Source: Bacteriovoracaceae bacterium
Lineage (GTDB): Bacteria > Bdellovibrionota > UBA1018
Direction of reading: 5' to 3'
NCBI GenBank assembly: GCA_947446835.1
Contig: CANFHS010000079.1
Span: 1-9,919, forward strand
DNA length: 9,919 nt
Part shown: piece after piece, positions 1 through 7,400 of the stretch
How the letters are laid out: each line of letters opens with the position of its first letter
Numbering within the stretch: position 1 is the stretch's first letter
Made by a program: the position numbers and the translations under genes
Notes under the pieces: generated by a model
Databases searched by the model: none
Told to the model about the DNA's origin: nothing
Seen by the model: the letters and a program-made list of their open reading frames with translations, nothing else

Positions 1-1
1 A

Positions 2-448
2 GTGCTGGTCGTGTTGCTGGCGATCGTGCTGGGGCTCCGGGCCCTGGTCCGCAAGTTCCGGCGAAAGCCCATGGCGCTTCCCACGGTGCCGAAGGTTCCG
101 GTGACCGAGGACGTGCTGGCACTCTCGGCATTGCGTGAGCTGGAGCGCCAAGGCCTGATGACCCATCGCCAGCACAAGAAGCATTACTTCGGCGTTTCGG
201 AGATCCTGAAGCGCTACTTCGGGGCCCGGTGGAACTTCGATGCGCTGGAAAGCACCACCCGCGAGCTTTGCGAGCGACTGGTCTCGCTGGGGGTCTCGGA
301 GTCCATCATCCTGCGCTCCCGTGAGCTGCTGGAGCGCATGGACCGCGTCAAGTTCACCGACGAGGTGCCCGATGCCCGCGACGGCGCGGCGATCGTGGCC
401 GAAGCGCGCGAGCTGATCGAGCGCACGCGCCGCAGGGGGATGGCCTGA
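2..448 (+). CDS. DUF4381-like Bat-operon membrane protein, 5'-truncated by window edge
   Basis: The visible 148 residues begin inside a hydrophobic stretch (about residues 1-16, a membrane helix), followed by a basic stop-transfer patch (RKFRRK, 18-23) and a soluble, presumably cytoplasmic, helical domain to the C-terminus. A GTG opens the reading frame at base 2, but the helix is cut at its N-terminus and the true start probably lies upstream. I infer a DUF4381-like protein from this architecture and from its place just before a BatA-type gene, where such proteins sit in MoxR-DUF58-DUF4381-VWA-VWA/TPR-BatD operons. The C-terminal part (about 65-118) resembles the BatD cytoplasmic tail: both have a GVSE motif followed, at identical spacing, by V[KR]F. 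The missing upstream part could carry a larger periplasmic domain, in which case the protein would be a short BatD paralogue. Molecular function is unknown. Only one base separates its stop from the next ATG. Confidence 0.7.
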   Translation: MLVVLLAIVLGLRALVRKFRRKPMALPTVPKVPVTEDVLALSALRELERQGLMTHRQHKKHYFGVSEILKRYFGARWNFDALESTTRELCERLVSLGVSESIILRSRELLERMDRVKFTDEVPDARDGAAIVAEARELIERTRRRGMA

Positions 449-449
449 G

Positions 450-1433
450 ATGCGGCTGGCGCACTGGGGATTCCTGCTTCTGCTCGGGCTGGTGCCGCTG
501 TTTCATCGCTGGTGGCGGGCCCGGAACCGCCCCGCGCGGGTGGTGTTCCCCTTGGCGCTGCCGAAGAGCGCCGCAGGCCGCGACCCGGTGCTGCCGCTTT
601 TGTTGCTGAGGTACCTCGCCCTGGCGCTCCTGCTTCTGGCGCTGGCCCGACCGCAGACCAGCTACCGCAAGACCGAGCGCAATGTCAGCGGCATCGACAT
701 CATGATGGTGATGGACTTCTCGGCCTCGATGAACATCGAGGACCTGGGCGAGCGATCCCGGATCGCCCTGGCCAAGGAAGTGATGGAGAAGTTCATCCAG
801 AACCGTGCGAATGACCGCATCGGTTTCATCGCCTTTTCGGGCGAGCCGGTCACGCTGGCGCCTCCGACACTGGATTACGGGCTGGTGCAGAAGGCCGTGC
901 GGGACTGGGAGATCGGGAACCTCAAGGACGGCACCGCCATCGGCGACGGTCTTTCGCTGGCGGTCAACCGCCTCAGGACTTCCAAGGCGCGCAGCCGTGT
1001 GGTGGTGCTGCTGACCGACGGCGACAACAACGTGGGGCAGGTGGATCCGGCCACCGCCGGGGATCTGGCCGCGGGCTACGGAATCCGCGTCTACACCATC
1101 GCCATCGGGCGCGAGGGCCGGGTCAGGATGCCCATCCGCCGCCAGGGCGCCTTCGGAAACGCTGTCACCACCTACCAGTGGTTCGACAACGCCCTCAATC
1201 CTGAACTGCTTCGCCAGATTGCCGAGCAGACGCATGGCCGCTTCTACCGGGTCACCGACGAAGGCGCCCTGAGCCGCGTGTTTGCCGAGATCGACCAGCT
1301 CGAAAAGACCGAGGTCAAGACCACCGAGAAGGTCCGTTACGAGGAATCCTTCCAGCCCGCGCTCAAGGCGGGGCTGGGCCTCCTGCTGGTCGCCCTGCTG
1401 CTGAGCTGGGTGGGAAGGCGGGTGCTGACATGA
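450..1433 (+). CDS. batA: BatA-type VWA domain membrane protein
   Basis: This 327-residue protein is the usual length for BatA. It has two N-terminal membrane helices (about 6-20 and 48-66), a VWA domain (about 82-265) and a C-terminal helix (about 306-320). The metal-ion-dependent adhesion site is complete: DFSAS (D89, S91, S93), T162 in KDGTAIGDG and D190 in LLTDGD. The LALARPQ motif after helix 2 recurs in the next gene, marking the two as paralogues. The basic loop between helices 1 and 2 suggests it is cytoplasmic, which places the VWA domain in the periplasm. In the region where a TGG is common in the family, this protein has THG (261-263). The IDQLEKTEV segment (281-289) is typical of BatA. 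The ATG is preceded by AGGGGG at 434-439 and lies one base after the previous stop. Bat proteins are linked to aerotolerance and envelope stress, but their biochemical role is not settled. Confidence 0.9.
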   Translation: MRLAHWGFLLLLGLVPLFHRWWRARNRPARVVFPLALPKSAAGRDPVLPLLLLRYLALALLLLALARPQTSYRKTERNVSGIDIMMVMDFSASMNIEDLGERSRIALAKEVMEKFIQNRANDRIGFIAFSGEPVTLAPPTLDYGLVQKAVRDWEIGNLKDGTAIGDGLSLAVNRLRTSKARSRVVVLLTDGDNNVGQVDPATAGDLAAGYGIRVYTIAIGREGRVRMPIRRQGAFGNAVTTYQWFDNALNPELLRQIAEQTHGRFYRVTDEGALSRVFAEIDQLEKTEVKTTEKVRYEESFQPALKAGLGLLLVALLLSWVGRRVLT

Positions 1434-3217
1434 TCTGGGCCGAACCGCGGTGGCTTTGGGCGCTCTGCGCGATTCCCGTCCTGGCGCTTTTCGTGGAGCG
1501 CCTGGCCCGCCAGCGGCGCCGGGGCCTGGAAAAGTTCGTGGGACCCGCGGTCTGGGATCGCGTGGCGCCCGAGCTGGACTGGAAGGCGTCGCTTCGCAAG
1601 GCCCGGGTGCTGCTCCTTGCGGCGGCTTTTGCCATCCTGGCCCTGGCTCGTCCCCAATGGGGAAGCCACGAGGAGTCGGTCAAGGTTTCGGGCATGGATG
1701 TCCTGGTGGCGCTCGACGTTTCCAGCAGCATGGAAACCGAGGACGTGGTGCCCAATCGGCTCAAGAAGGCGCGCCATCTGCTCAAGACCCTGCTGGAGCG
1801 GCTGGAAGGCGACCGCGTGGGGCTGGTGGCCTTTGCGGCCAGCGCCTACACGGCTTGTCCGCTGACCACGGACCTGGATTATGTCCGGGAGACCCTCGAC
1901 ACGCTCAATCCCCGCTCGGTGCTGAACCAGGGCACCGACTTTTCGGTGGCGCTCGAAACCGCGTTCCGGGCGCTGGACCGCGGGGCCGAGGAGCAGCCCG
2001 AAAAGGGGGATCGCGAGGCGTCGGGTGCGCCGTCCAAGGTGATCCTGCTGGTGTCTGACGGCGAGGACCAGGAGGCGGGCGCCGAGGAGCTGGCTCGAAA
2101 GGTGCGTGCCTCGGGAATGCGGCTCTACGCCTTTGGCGTGGGCACGCCTTCGGGTGGGACGATTCCCGTTCGCGACGACCAGGGCCAGCTTCATGGCACG
2201 AAACGAGATCGCCGGGGCGAGGCCGTGGTCAGCCGGTTTGACGCCCGCGCGCTGGAGGCCCTGGCGCGCCAGGGTGGGGGGAAATTCTGGAGAGTCTCCG
2301 AGAGCGAAGGCGAGGTCGAGGAGCTGCTCAAGGACCTGGGCGCCTTGAACCGCAGCGACTTTGCCGAACGGCGCTACCGGGTCCGCGAGGACCGTTTCCA
2401 GTTTCCCTTGGCGGTGGCCGTGCTGCTGGTCTTCCTGGAGCTGGGGATTCCCGCGCGCCGCCTGATCGGACTTCTGCTGGGCTTGGGCCTTCTGGCTGCG
2501 CCCCAGGCCCGCGCGGCGCAGGCTCCGGCGGAGGGAAAGTCGCCCGGGGTCAGCGCTTATCTGGAAAACGAGGCGGGCCTCAGGGCGTTTTCGGCCGGTC
2601 GCATCGACGAGGCCAAGCGACTGTTCGGGTCGGCCCAGGCGCGGGCCCCGCAGTCGCCCGAGCTGCGCTTCAACCAGGGCGCCGTCCAGTTCAAGGACGG
2701 GGAGACCGATGAAGCCTTGAGGGACTTCGAGGGAGCGGCCCAGGCGGCCGATCGGCGCGGGGATGTCCGCCTCGGGGCCCGTTCCTGGTTCAATCTGGGC
2801 GCGGTCCGGACCAAGAAGGGCGATGTTCCCGGAGCCGCCAGCAGCTATGTGCAAGCCATCGAGCGGGCACGCCGCGCGGGCGACGCGGAGCTGGAAAGGG
2901 ACGCGCGCAAGAACCTGGAGCTGCTGGTCAAGAACCCGGAATCCCAGAGCGGCCAGCAGCAGGATTCCAAGGATTCGAAGGATCCCAAGGAAGGCCAGGA
3001 CTCCAAAGGCGGCAAGCAGGGCCAGCAGGACAAGAAGGACCAGCAGCCCAAGAGTTACCAGGACCCTTCCCACGGCAAGCGCAAGTTCGAGTCCAAGAAG
3101 CTCTCGCCCGAAGATGCCAACCGGGTCATGGATGAGCTGGCAGGCAAGGAAAAGGAACTGCAGGAACGGATCCGTCGCCAGAAGGGGAATCCGGCGGGAA
3201 GGGAGAAGGACTGGTGA
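1430..3217 (+). CDS. batB: BatB-BatC fusion: VWA domain plus periplasmic TPR domain
   Basis: The 595 residues run: membrane helices at about 5-22 and 58-73, a VWA domain (about 87-300) with MIDAS residues D96, S98, S100, T169 and D210 (SDGED), helix 3 (about 324-340), then a short PARR turn and helix 4 (about 344-360) ending in an Ala-rich, signal-like segment. TPR-like repeats follow (about 375-500), then a Lys/Asp/Gln/Ser-rich linker (504-548) and a conserved-looking tail with LSPEDANRVMDELAGKEKEL and a final KDW, as in BatC proteins. The positive-inside rule puts both VWA and TPR in the periplasm. BatB and BatC are separate genes in some bacteria, while VWA-TPR fusions are known in others. 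A charged insertion (about 184-202) precedes the central SDGED strand. The ATG overlaps the batA stop (ATGA), with GGGAAGG at 1412-1418 as ribosome binding site. Probable role: scaffold that joins BatA and BatD. Confidence 0.9.
   Translation: MIWAEPRWLWALCAIPVLALFVERLARQRRRGLEKFVGPAVWDRVAPELDWKASLRKARVLLLAAAFAILALARPQWGSHEESVKVSGMDVLVALDVSSSMETEDVVPNRLKKARHLLKTLLERLEGDRVGLVAFAASAYTACPLTTDLDYVRETLDTLNPRSVLNQGTDFSVALETAFRALDRGAEEQPEKGDREASGAPSKVILLVSDGEDQEAGAEELARKVRASGMRLYAFGVGTPSGGTIPVRDDQGQLHGTKRDRRGEAVVSRFDARALEALARQGGGKFWRVSESEGEVEELLKDLGALNRSDFAERRYRVREDRFQFPLAVAVLLVFLELGIPARRLIGLLLGLGLLAAPQARAAQAPAEGKSPGVSAYLENEAGLRAFSAGRIDEAKRLFGSAQARAPQSPELRFNQGAVQFKDGETDEALRDFEGAAQAADRRGDVRLGARSWFNLGAVRTKKGDVPGAASSYVQAIERARRAGDAELERDARKNLELLVKNPESQSGQQQDSKDSKDPKEGQDSKGGKQGQQDKKDQQPKSYQDPSHGKRKFESKKLSPEDANRVMDELAGKEKELQERIRRQKGNPAGREKDW
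2963..3007 (+). repeat. 9-bp imperfect tandem repeat inside the BatB/BatC linker
   Basis: Five consecutive 9-base units start at 2963, 2972, 2981, 2990 and 2999. The first three differ at only one or two positions (gattccaag, gattcgaag, gatcccaag). They encode DSK, DSK, DPK, EGQ and DSK. The three-residue rhythm decays through GGK, QGQ, QDK, KDQ and QPK to about 3037. The repeat keeps the reading frame, so copy-number change would only lengthen or shorten a disordered linker. Confidence 0.7.
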
Positions 3218-5178
3218 GCATCATGGAAAACCGGCACGCAACACGGATTCGCGCACTCGCGATCGGCCTCTTCCTGGCGGCGAGTCCCGCGGTCGCACGG
3301 GCCCAGGCCCCGGTCCATTTCACCGCCGAGGTGGATCGCCAGCAGATTTCGCAGGACGAGTCGATTTCCCTGAAGCTTTCGGTCGAGCTGGAAGGCACCC
3401 ACCAGGTGGACGCTGCGCCCAGCTACAACGCTCCGGATTTCGAGCTCGTGAACGAGTACACGAACAGCCAGACTTATTCCTACCTGGACAACGGAACCTT
3501 CGGGATGCGGAACACGGCGACCTACATCCGCGTGCTCCGTCCCCGCCGGGCAGGGCCGCTGAAGCTGGACCGGCTCGAGGTGCGCGTGGATGGCCGGACG
3601 CTCCAGGCCCCGTCGATCGTGGTCCAGGTCAGTGCGGGCGGGGCGGGTACTCCGCCTCCCCGTGGTTACGGAGGCACCGGCGTCGGCCTGCGCGGCGCGG
3701 GCAAGCCCGCGCCCTCGGGCGCCGGGTTCTTTGTCCGCGCGGAGCTCGACAAGGCCCGAGCCACCAAGGGTGAGCAGGTCATCGTCAGCTATTACCTGTA
3801 CCGGCGCGTGCGGGTGTTCAACGTGCAGGTCGACAAGTACCCGGTGCTGGGCGGGTTCATCCGCGAAGACCTGGAAATGCCGGTCCTGGGGCAGCGCCTG
3901 GAGACCGAGCCGGTGGTGCTGGACGGCGTGCCTTACGAGCGGTCTCTCCTGACCCGTTATGCGGCCTATCCGCTCAAGGAAGGCAAGCTGCCCATCGACT
4001 CGATGACGGTCAAGGTGAACTACTACCAGGCGAATCGGGGCGGGTTGAACGGGCAGGATGATCCGTTCGCGAACTTCTTCCAGCAGATGACTCCGCTCCA
4101 GGGCGTCAGCACCAGCGAGTTCGTTTCGCTCGAGGTTTTGCCGTTGCCTGAGGCCGGGCGTCCCCCTTCATTCACCGGTGGCATTGGTGCCTTTGAGGTC
4201 AGTACCACGGTCGACAAGGGACAGCTCAAGGCCGGGGAAGCCCTGACGCTCACCGTGAAGGTGGAGGGCAAAGGAAATTTCAGCGCCATCGAGGCACCCA
4301 AGCTTTCGCTGCCCGCCGGGGTGGAACTTTACGAGTCGCGTTCCAAGGTCCGGGGCGGCAAGGCCGGACTCGGCGAAAAGAGCTTCGAGTTTGTCCTGAT
4401 TCCCAGGCAGGCCGGCAAGGTGGTTTTGTCGCCGGTGGAAATGGCGTTTTTCGATCCCAAGAAGGGCGCCTACGTGCCCCACAGCACTCCGGCTATTCCG
4501 CTGGACGTGTTGACGGGCGAAGGCCCGGCCCTGCCCCTTTCGCAAGCCACGCGGCCTCCGGACGCGGTGGCTTTGCGTCCCTGGAAGTCGGCAGAGGACG
4601 CGCTGGGATATCGCGCGGGTCCGTGGACCGAGCGGCTGCAGGCACTGGTGGCATTCCTGGGCCTGGCTTTTGCGGGGGTTCTGGGGTTGAGGTGGGCCGG
4701 TGTCCGATGGGCGCCCGGCCTGCTGGGGCGCAGGAAAACCCGTTCTTCCACGGCAGCCGAGCAACGCACCTGGGATCGCCTGGAGGAACAGGCCAAGGCG
4801 ACCGCGACCCAAGGTGCTTCTCGCAAGGGCTTCGGCGAGGTGGTGGCGGCTTACGAGCAGCTGTGCGGCGCGGTCTATGATGTGCTGGACCGCGAGTTCC
4901 AGCTGGGCGCCCGTTCCTTGCCCAGGACCGAGCTGCGCTCGATCCTCCTGGCCAAGCACGGCGTGTCCGAGCCCCTTTGGGACCGCGTGGCGGAGCTCCT
5001 CGAATTTGCCGAGCGCGTGCGTTTTGCCGCTTCGGCCGGCGCCGTGACCGAGACTGAAGCCCGGGGTTCCTTGCTTCGCTGGGTGCAGGAAGGCCGCAAG
5101 CTGGATGAGGCGCTGATCCGTCATTCGGGCCAGCGACGCGCGACGGTTCCGGCGGACGAGGAGCCGCAGCTGGAATGA
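3214..5178 (+). CDS. batD: BatD (oxygen-tolerance family) membrane-anchored protein
   Basis: The 654 residues comprise an N-terminal signal peptide (hydrophobic core about 13-27, probable cleavage after ARAQA near 32), a large beta-rich periplasmic region (about 33-465), a single membrane helix (about 474-493), a basic stop-transfer patch and a cytoplasmic helical tail (about 515-654). Features typical of BatD are the opening VHFTAEVDRQQISQDE stretch, the Phe-rich DDPFANFFQQ segment (282-291) and an Ig-like repeat from about 325 (FEVSTTVDKGQLKAGE). A Gly/Pro-rich linker (about 141-170) separates the first two ectodomain units. The start is ambiguous: GTG at 3214 overlaps the upstream stop (GTGA) and has GGAG at 3202-3205, while ATG at 3223 lies 12 bases after AAGGA at 3206-3210. 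Both give an intact signal peptide. The tail resembles the first gene's C-terminal domain. BatD probably partners the VWA proteins in the periplasm, with its tail facing cytoplasmic components such as MoxR, though this is inference. Confidence 0.88.
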   Translation: MSIMENRHATRIRALAIGLFLAASPAVARAQAPVHFTAEVDRQQISQDESISLKLSVELEGTHQVDAAPSYNAPDFELVNEYTNSQTYSYLDNGTFGMRNTATYIRVLRPRRAGPLKLDRLEVRVDGRTLQAPSIVVQVSAGGAGTPPPRGYGGTGVGLRGAGKPAPSGAGFFVRAELDKARATKGEQVIVSYYLYRRVRVFNVQVDKYPVLGGFIREDLEMPVLGQRLETEPVVLDGVPYERSLLTRYAAYPLKEGKLPIDSMTVKVNYYQANRGGLNGQDDPFANFFQQMTPLQGVSTSEFVSLEVLPLPEAGRPPSFTGGIGAFEVSTTVDKGQLKAGEALTLTVKVEGKGNFSAIEAPKLSLPAGVELYESRSKVRGGKAGLGEKSFEFVLIPRQAGKVVLSPVEMAFFDPKKGAYVPHSTPAIPLDVLTGEGPALPLSQATRPPDAVALRPWKSAEDALGYRAGPWTERLQALVAFLGLAFAGVLGLRWAGVRWAPGLLGRRKTRSSTAAEQRTWDRLEEQAKATATQGASRKGFGEVVAAYEQLCGAVYDVLDREFQLGARSLPRTELRSILLAKHGVSEPLWDRVAELLEFAERVRFAASAGAVTETEARGSLLRWVQEGRKLDEALIRHSGQRRATVPADEEPQLE

Positions 5179-7400
5179 GGCGTTCGGCGCGCTCGACCCG
5201 GAGAGCCTGCGTCTGGGCGGGCGGGGTGACGGCGGCTGCCCTTCTTCTTCCGGTGCTCTCGGGACAGTCCTACTTCGGCCAGGACCTGTCCTGGAACGAC
5301 CTGGGTTTCGTGTGCGAGTTCCGGAGGCTCTTGTCCCAGGGACAGGGGCTTTCCCTCTCCCCGCTGCTGGGCAACGGAGAGCCGTTCTTGGGCAACCCGT
5401 TGGCGCAGGTGTTGTACCCGTTCCGTTGGGTGTCTTTGCTCTTTCCCGGCCAGCACGCGCTGGATTTCCAGGTGGTGTTTCATGTGGCGATGGCCGCGGT
5501 GGGAGCCACGTGGCTGGCACGGAGCTGGCGTCTGCGTCCGGGCTTCGCCGTGGGCTGCGGCCTGCTGTGCGCGTTTTCAGGCACGACACTCGATCTGGTG
5601 AGGCACTCGCACTACCTGGTGGGAGGGGCGTGGTTGCCCTGGGCCTGGGCTGCGGCGCGAAGGCTTCTGGACGCACGCGGAGCGGGCCCGCTCCGGGGGG
5701 CGTTCCTGCTCTGGCTGGCGGCCCTGGCGTTGATGCTGGCAGGAGCCGAGCCGCAGGCTTATGGAGTGGCGCTCTTCGTGGCAGGGCTGGAGGCGGGATC
5801 GCGCCCGGTGCGCGCACGGCGCATCTGGGGACTGGCTCTGGGGGCTGCGGCCGCGTTTCTGCTGGCCTGGCCGACCTGGGGTCCGGCGCTGGCCGAGATG
5901 CGACTGGGTGGACGCACCACGCAGGGGCTGGCGTTGGCCGAAGTCACGCGGTGGTCGTTTGATGGACTGCAGAGCCTGGGCGTTTTCTTGCCGGGTGTCC
6001 TGCGGGAAGGAAGCGGACTGCCGTCGCTTTCGCTCATCTGGGAAAGCGAAGGCAGGGTGCCGGTCTGGAACAGTTCGCCTTACCTGGGCCTGGCCGCGGT
6101 GCTTCTTGCCCTGGGCGGAATCGTGGCCCGCCGGAGAGGTCGCCGGGTGCTGGGGCTGGCCCTGGGCGTGATGCTCGTGTGGGCGCTGGGCTCAGCCACT
6201 CCGGTGTTTCCGGCTCTGGTGCGCTGGGTTCCCGGTCTGGGCGCGTTCCGCTATCCGGCCAAGGCCTTCCTCTTGCCGAATCTGGTGCTGGTGCTGGGTG
6301 CGGCGATGGGAGCCGAGCGCGCCTTCCGCGACCGGGCGTTCCTGAAGAGCCTCGTGGCTCCCGCTGTCTTGGCCGGGGCGTGGTGTGCCTGGGCCATCGT
6401 GCGGCTGCAGCTCGGCCCCGGGTATTGGCAGGCTCCCGCGCTCCTGGGGACCGCGCTCCTGGCCGGCCTGGGCCCCAGGAGCTGGCGCCGCTTGGTCATG
6501 GTTCTGCTGGTCCTGGACGTGGCGCTGACCGGATTCTGGGGCCTGGAGTGGGGCCCGCCAATCGACCCGGTGGGTTCGGTTCTTGCCGAAGCCAGGCAGG
6601 AAGTCCTTCGCGAAAACATCCCGAACCTCTGCTTTCCTGACCGCTTCAACGGTTTCACCTTCAGGCAGGGGGAGGTTTCTCCTTCCTATGCGCAGCTCCT
6701 GTTCAAGAAGGTTCACGGCGGGCCCCAGCTCAATGCCTGCGACGGGTTTTCGAACCCCCTGCATTACACAGTTTTTGAAAATCCTCTGAACTTGGGCCTG
6801 GATCGGGCATTGGACCGGGGTTCGGCCGCGGCCGCCCTGGCCCTGGGTTGCACCCATCGCCTGCAGCTGACGCCTGGTCCCAGTCCTCGCCTGGAGGTCC
6901 AGACCGTGGCAGAACCCGTGGGTGCGGCGTTCTTTCAACCCGCGCCCGAGCTTCAGAATCGGACCGCGGGCATCCTCGCCGCCGTGGAGCGTGCCCGGAG
7001 CGCGGATGAGGTGACCCGCATCCTGGATGACCCGGAAGGGCGGTTGAAGGCTGACCGTTTCCTGGAAGCCACGCCGGGCGTGGTGCGCGGACCCGCCCAG
7101 GTGCACTGGTTGGGGCCCGCTCACGCCGAGGTGGACGCGGGAGGTTCAGGAAGCGGGCTCGTGGGACTCAGGACCAGCTACTTCAGGGGCTGGAAGGCTT
7201 TCCAGGGTGGGCAGCCCCTCCCCGTGGTGCGCGTGGCGGGTAACCTGCTGGGCGCCTGGACCCAGGATGCTGCGCTGGGTCCAGTGCGCTTCGTTTACCA
7301 GCCGCCCCGAAGCGGGCAAGCTTGGCCTGCGGTGGTGGGCGGGATTTTTTTGGCTGCCCTCGGGCTGGCCCTCTTCAAACTTCGTCCATTTCGGCTATGA
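5175..7400 (+). CDS. YfhO-like polytopic membrane protein (putative GT-C glycosyltransferase)
   Basis: This 741-residue protein has about a dozen hydrophobic helices between residues 13 and 456, a soluble, presumably periplasmic domain (about 460-715) and a final helix (717-735). YfhO-family landmarks are an acidic first loop (GQDLSWND, 36-42), GNGEPFLGNPLAQVLYPF (66-83), an FSG...H...WLPW pattern (134-156), GAEPQ (190-194), FRYPAKAF (358-365) and, near the C-terminus, SYFRGWKAF with a terminal VRFVYQPP strand. YfhO proteins of Firmicutes take part in glycosylating lipoteichoic acid. By analogy this one may transfer a sugar from a polyprenyl-phosphate donor onto an envelope polymer or protein, but donor and acceptor cannot be read from the sequence. 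The ATG overlaps the batD stop (ATGA), with GAGGAG at 5158-5163, so it is probably translationally coupled to the bat operon. It could instead be a non-catalytic family member. Confidence 0.8.
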   Translation: MRRSARSTRRACVWAGGVTAAALLLPVLSGQSYFGQDLSWNDLGFVCEFRRLLSQGQGLSLSPLLGNGEPFLGNPLAQVLYPFRWVSLLFPGQHALDFQVVFHVAMAAVGATWLARSWRLRPGFAVGCGLLCAFSGTTLDLVRHSHYLVGGAWLPWAWAAARRLLDARGAGPLRGAFLLWLAALALMLAGAEPQAYGVALFVAGLEAGSRPVRARRIWGLALGAAAAFLLAWPTWGPALAEMRLGGRTTQGLALAEVTRWSFDGLQSLGVFLPGVLREGSGLPSLSLIWESEGRVPVWNSSPYLGLAAVLLALGGIVARRRGRRVLGLALGVMLVWALGSATPVFPALVRWVPGLGAFRYPAKAFLLPNLVLVLGAAMGAERAFRDRAFLKSLVAPAVLAGAWCAWAIVRLQLGPGYWQAPALLGTALLAGLGPRSWRRLVMVLLVLDVALTGFWGLEWGPPIDPVGSVLAEARQEVLRENIPNLCFPDRFNGFTFRQGEVSPSYAQLLFKKVHGGPQLNACDGFSNPLHYTVFENPLNLGLDRALDRGSAAAALALGCTHRLQLTPGPSPRLEVQTVAEPVGAAFFQPAPELQNRTAGILAAVERARSADEVTRILDDPEGRLKADRFLEATPGVVRGPAQVHWLGPAHAEVDAGGSGSGLVGLRTSYFRGWKAFQGGQPLPVVRVAGNLLGAWTQDAALGPVRFVYQPPRSGQAWPAVVGGIFLAALGLALFKLRPFRL
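7256..7284 (+). other. 10-bp perfect inverted repeat within the YfhO-like gene
   Basis: CTGGACCCAG (7256-7265) and CTGGGTCCAG (7275-7284) are exact reverse complements around a 9-base loop. The hairpin lies about 115 bases before the gene's stop codon and 90 bases before the putative glnN promoter. No T-tract follows, so it does not look like a terminator. It could be an mRNA processing or stabilising structure, or chance in GC-rich coding DNA. Confidence 0.4.
7302..7351 (+). terminator. Possible terminator-like dyad with T7 tract inside the end of the YfhO-like gene
   Basis: CCGCCC at 7302-7307 can pair with GGGCGG at 7337-7342, and a run of seven T's follows at 7345-7351. The loop is long (29 bases) and only partly structured, which is poor for a classical intrinsic terminator. 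The stretch 7331-7343 (GGTGGTGGGCGGG) also fits a two-tetrad, short-loop G-quadruplex on the + strand. T7 is conspicuous in DNA this GC-rich. It sits between the bat-linked genes and the glnN promoter, where partial termination would make sense. Confidence 0.25.

Noticed and set aside
354..1235. 293-codon open frame on the - strand opposite the BatA gene
   Set aside because: It is a shadow of the VWA gene and shows no domain or ribosome binding site.
1337..3073. 578-codon open frame on the - strand
   Set aside because: It is a shadow of the BatB/BatC gene, has low-complexity Leu/Arg/Gly content, and runs across gene boundaries that are clear on the + strand.
2763..3773. 336-codon alternative + strand frame across the BatB/BatC-BatD junction
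   Set aside because: It has very Arg/Ser/Pro-rich translation and overlaps two genes with clear family features in other frames.
4168..5817. 549-codon open frame on the - strand across the batD/YfhO-like junction
   Set aside because: Its Pro/Arg/Ala-rich composition is typical of antisense GC-rich DNA, and it covers two well-supported + strand genes.
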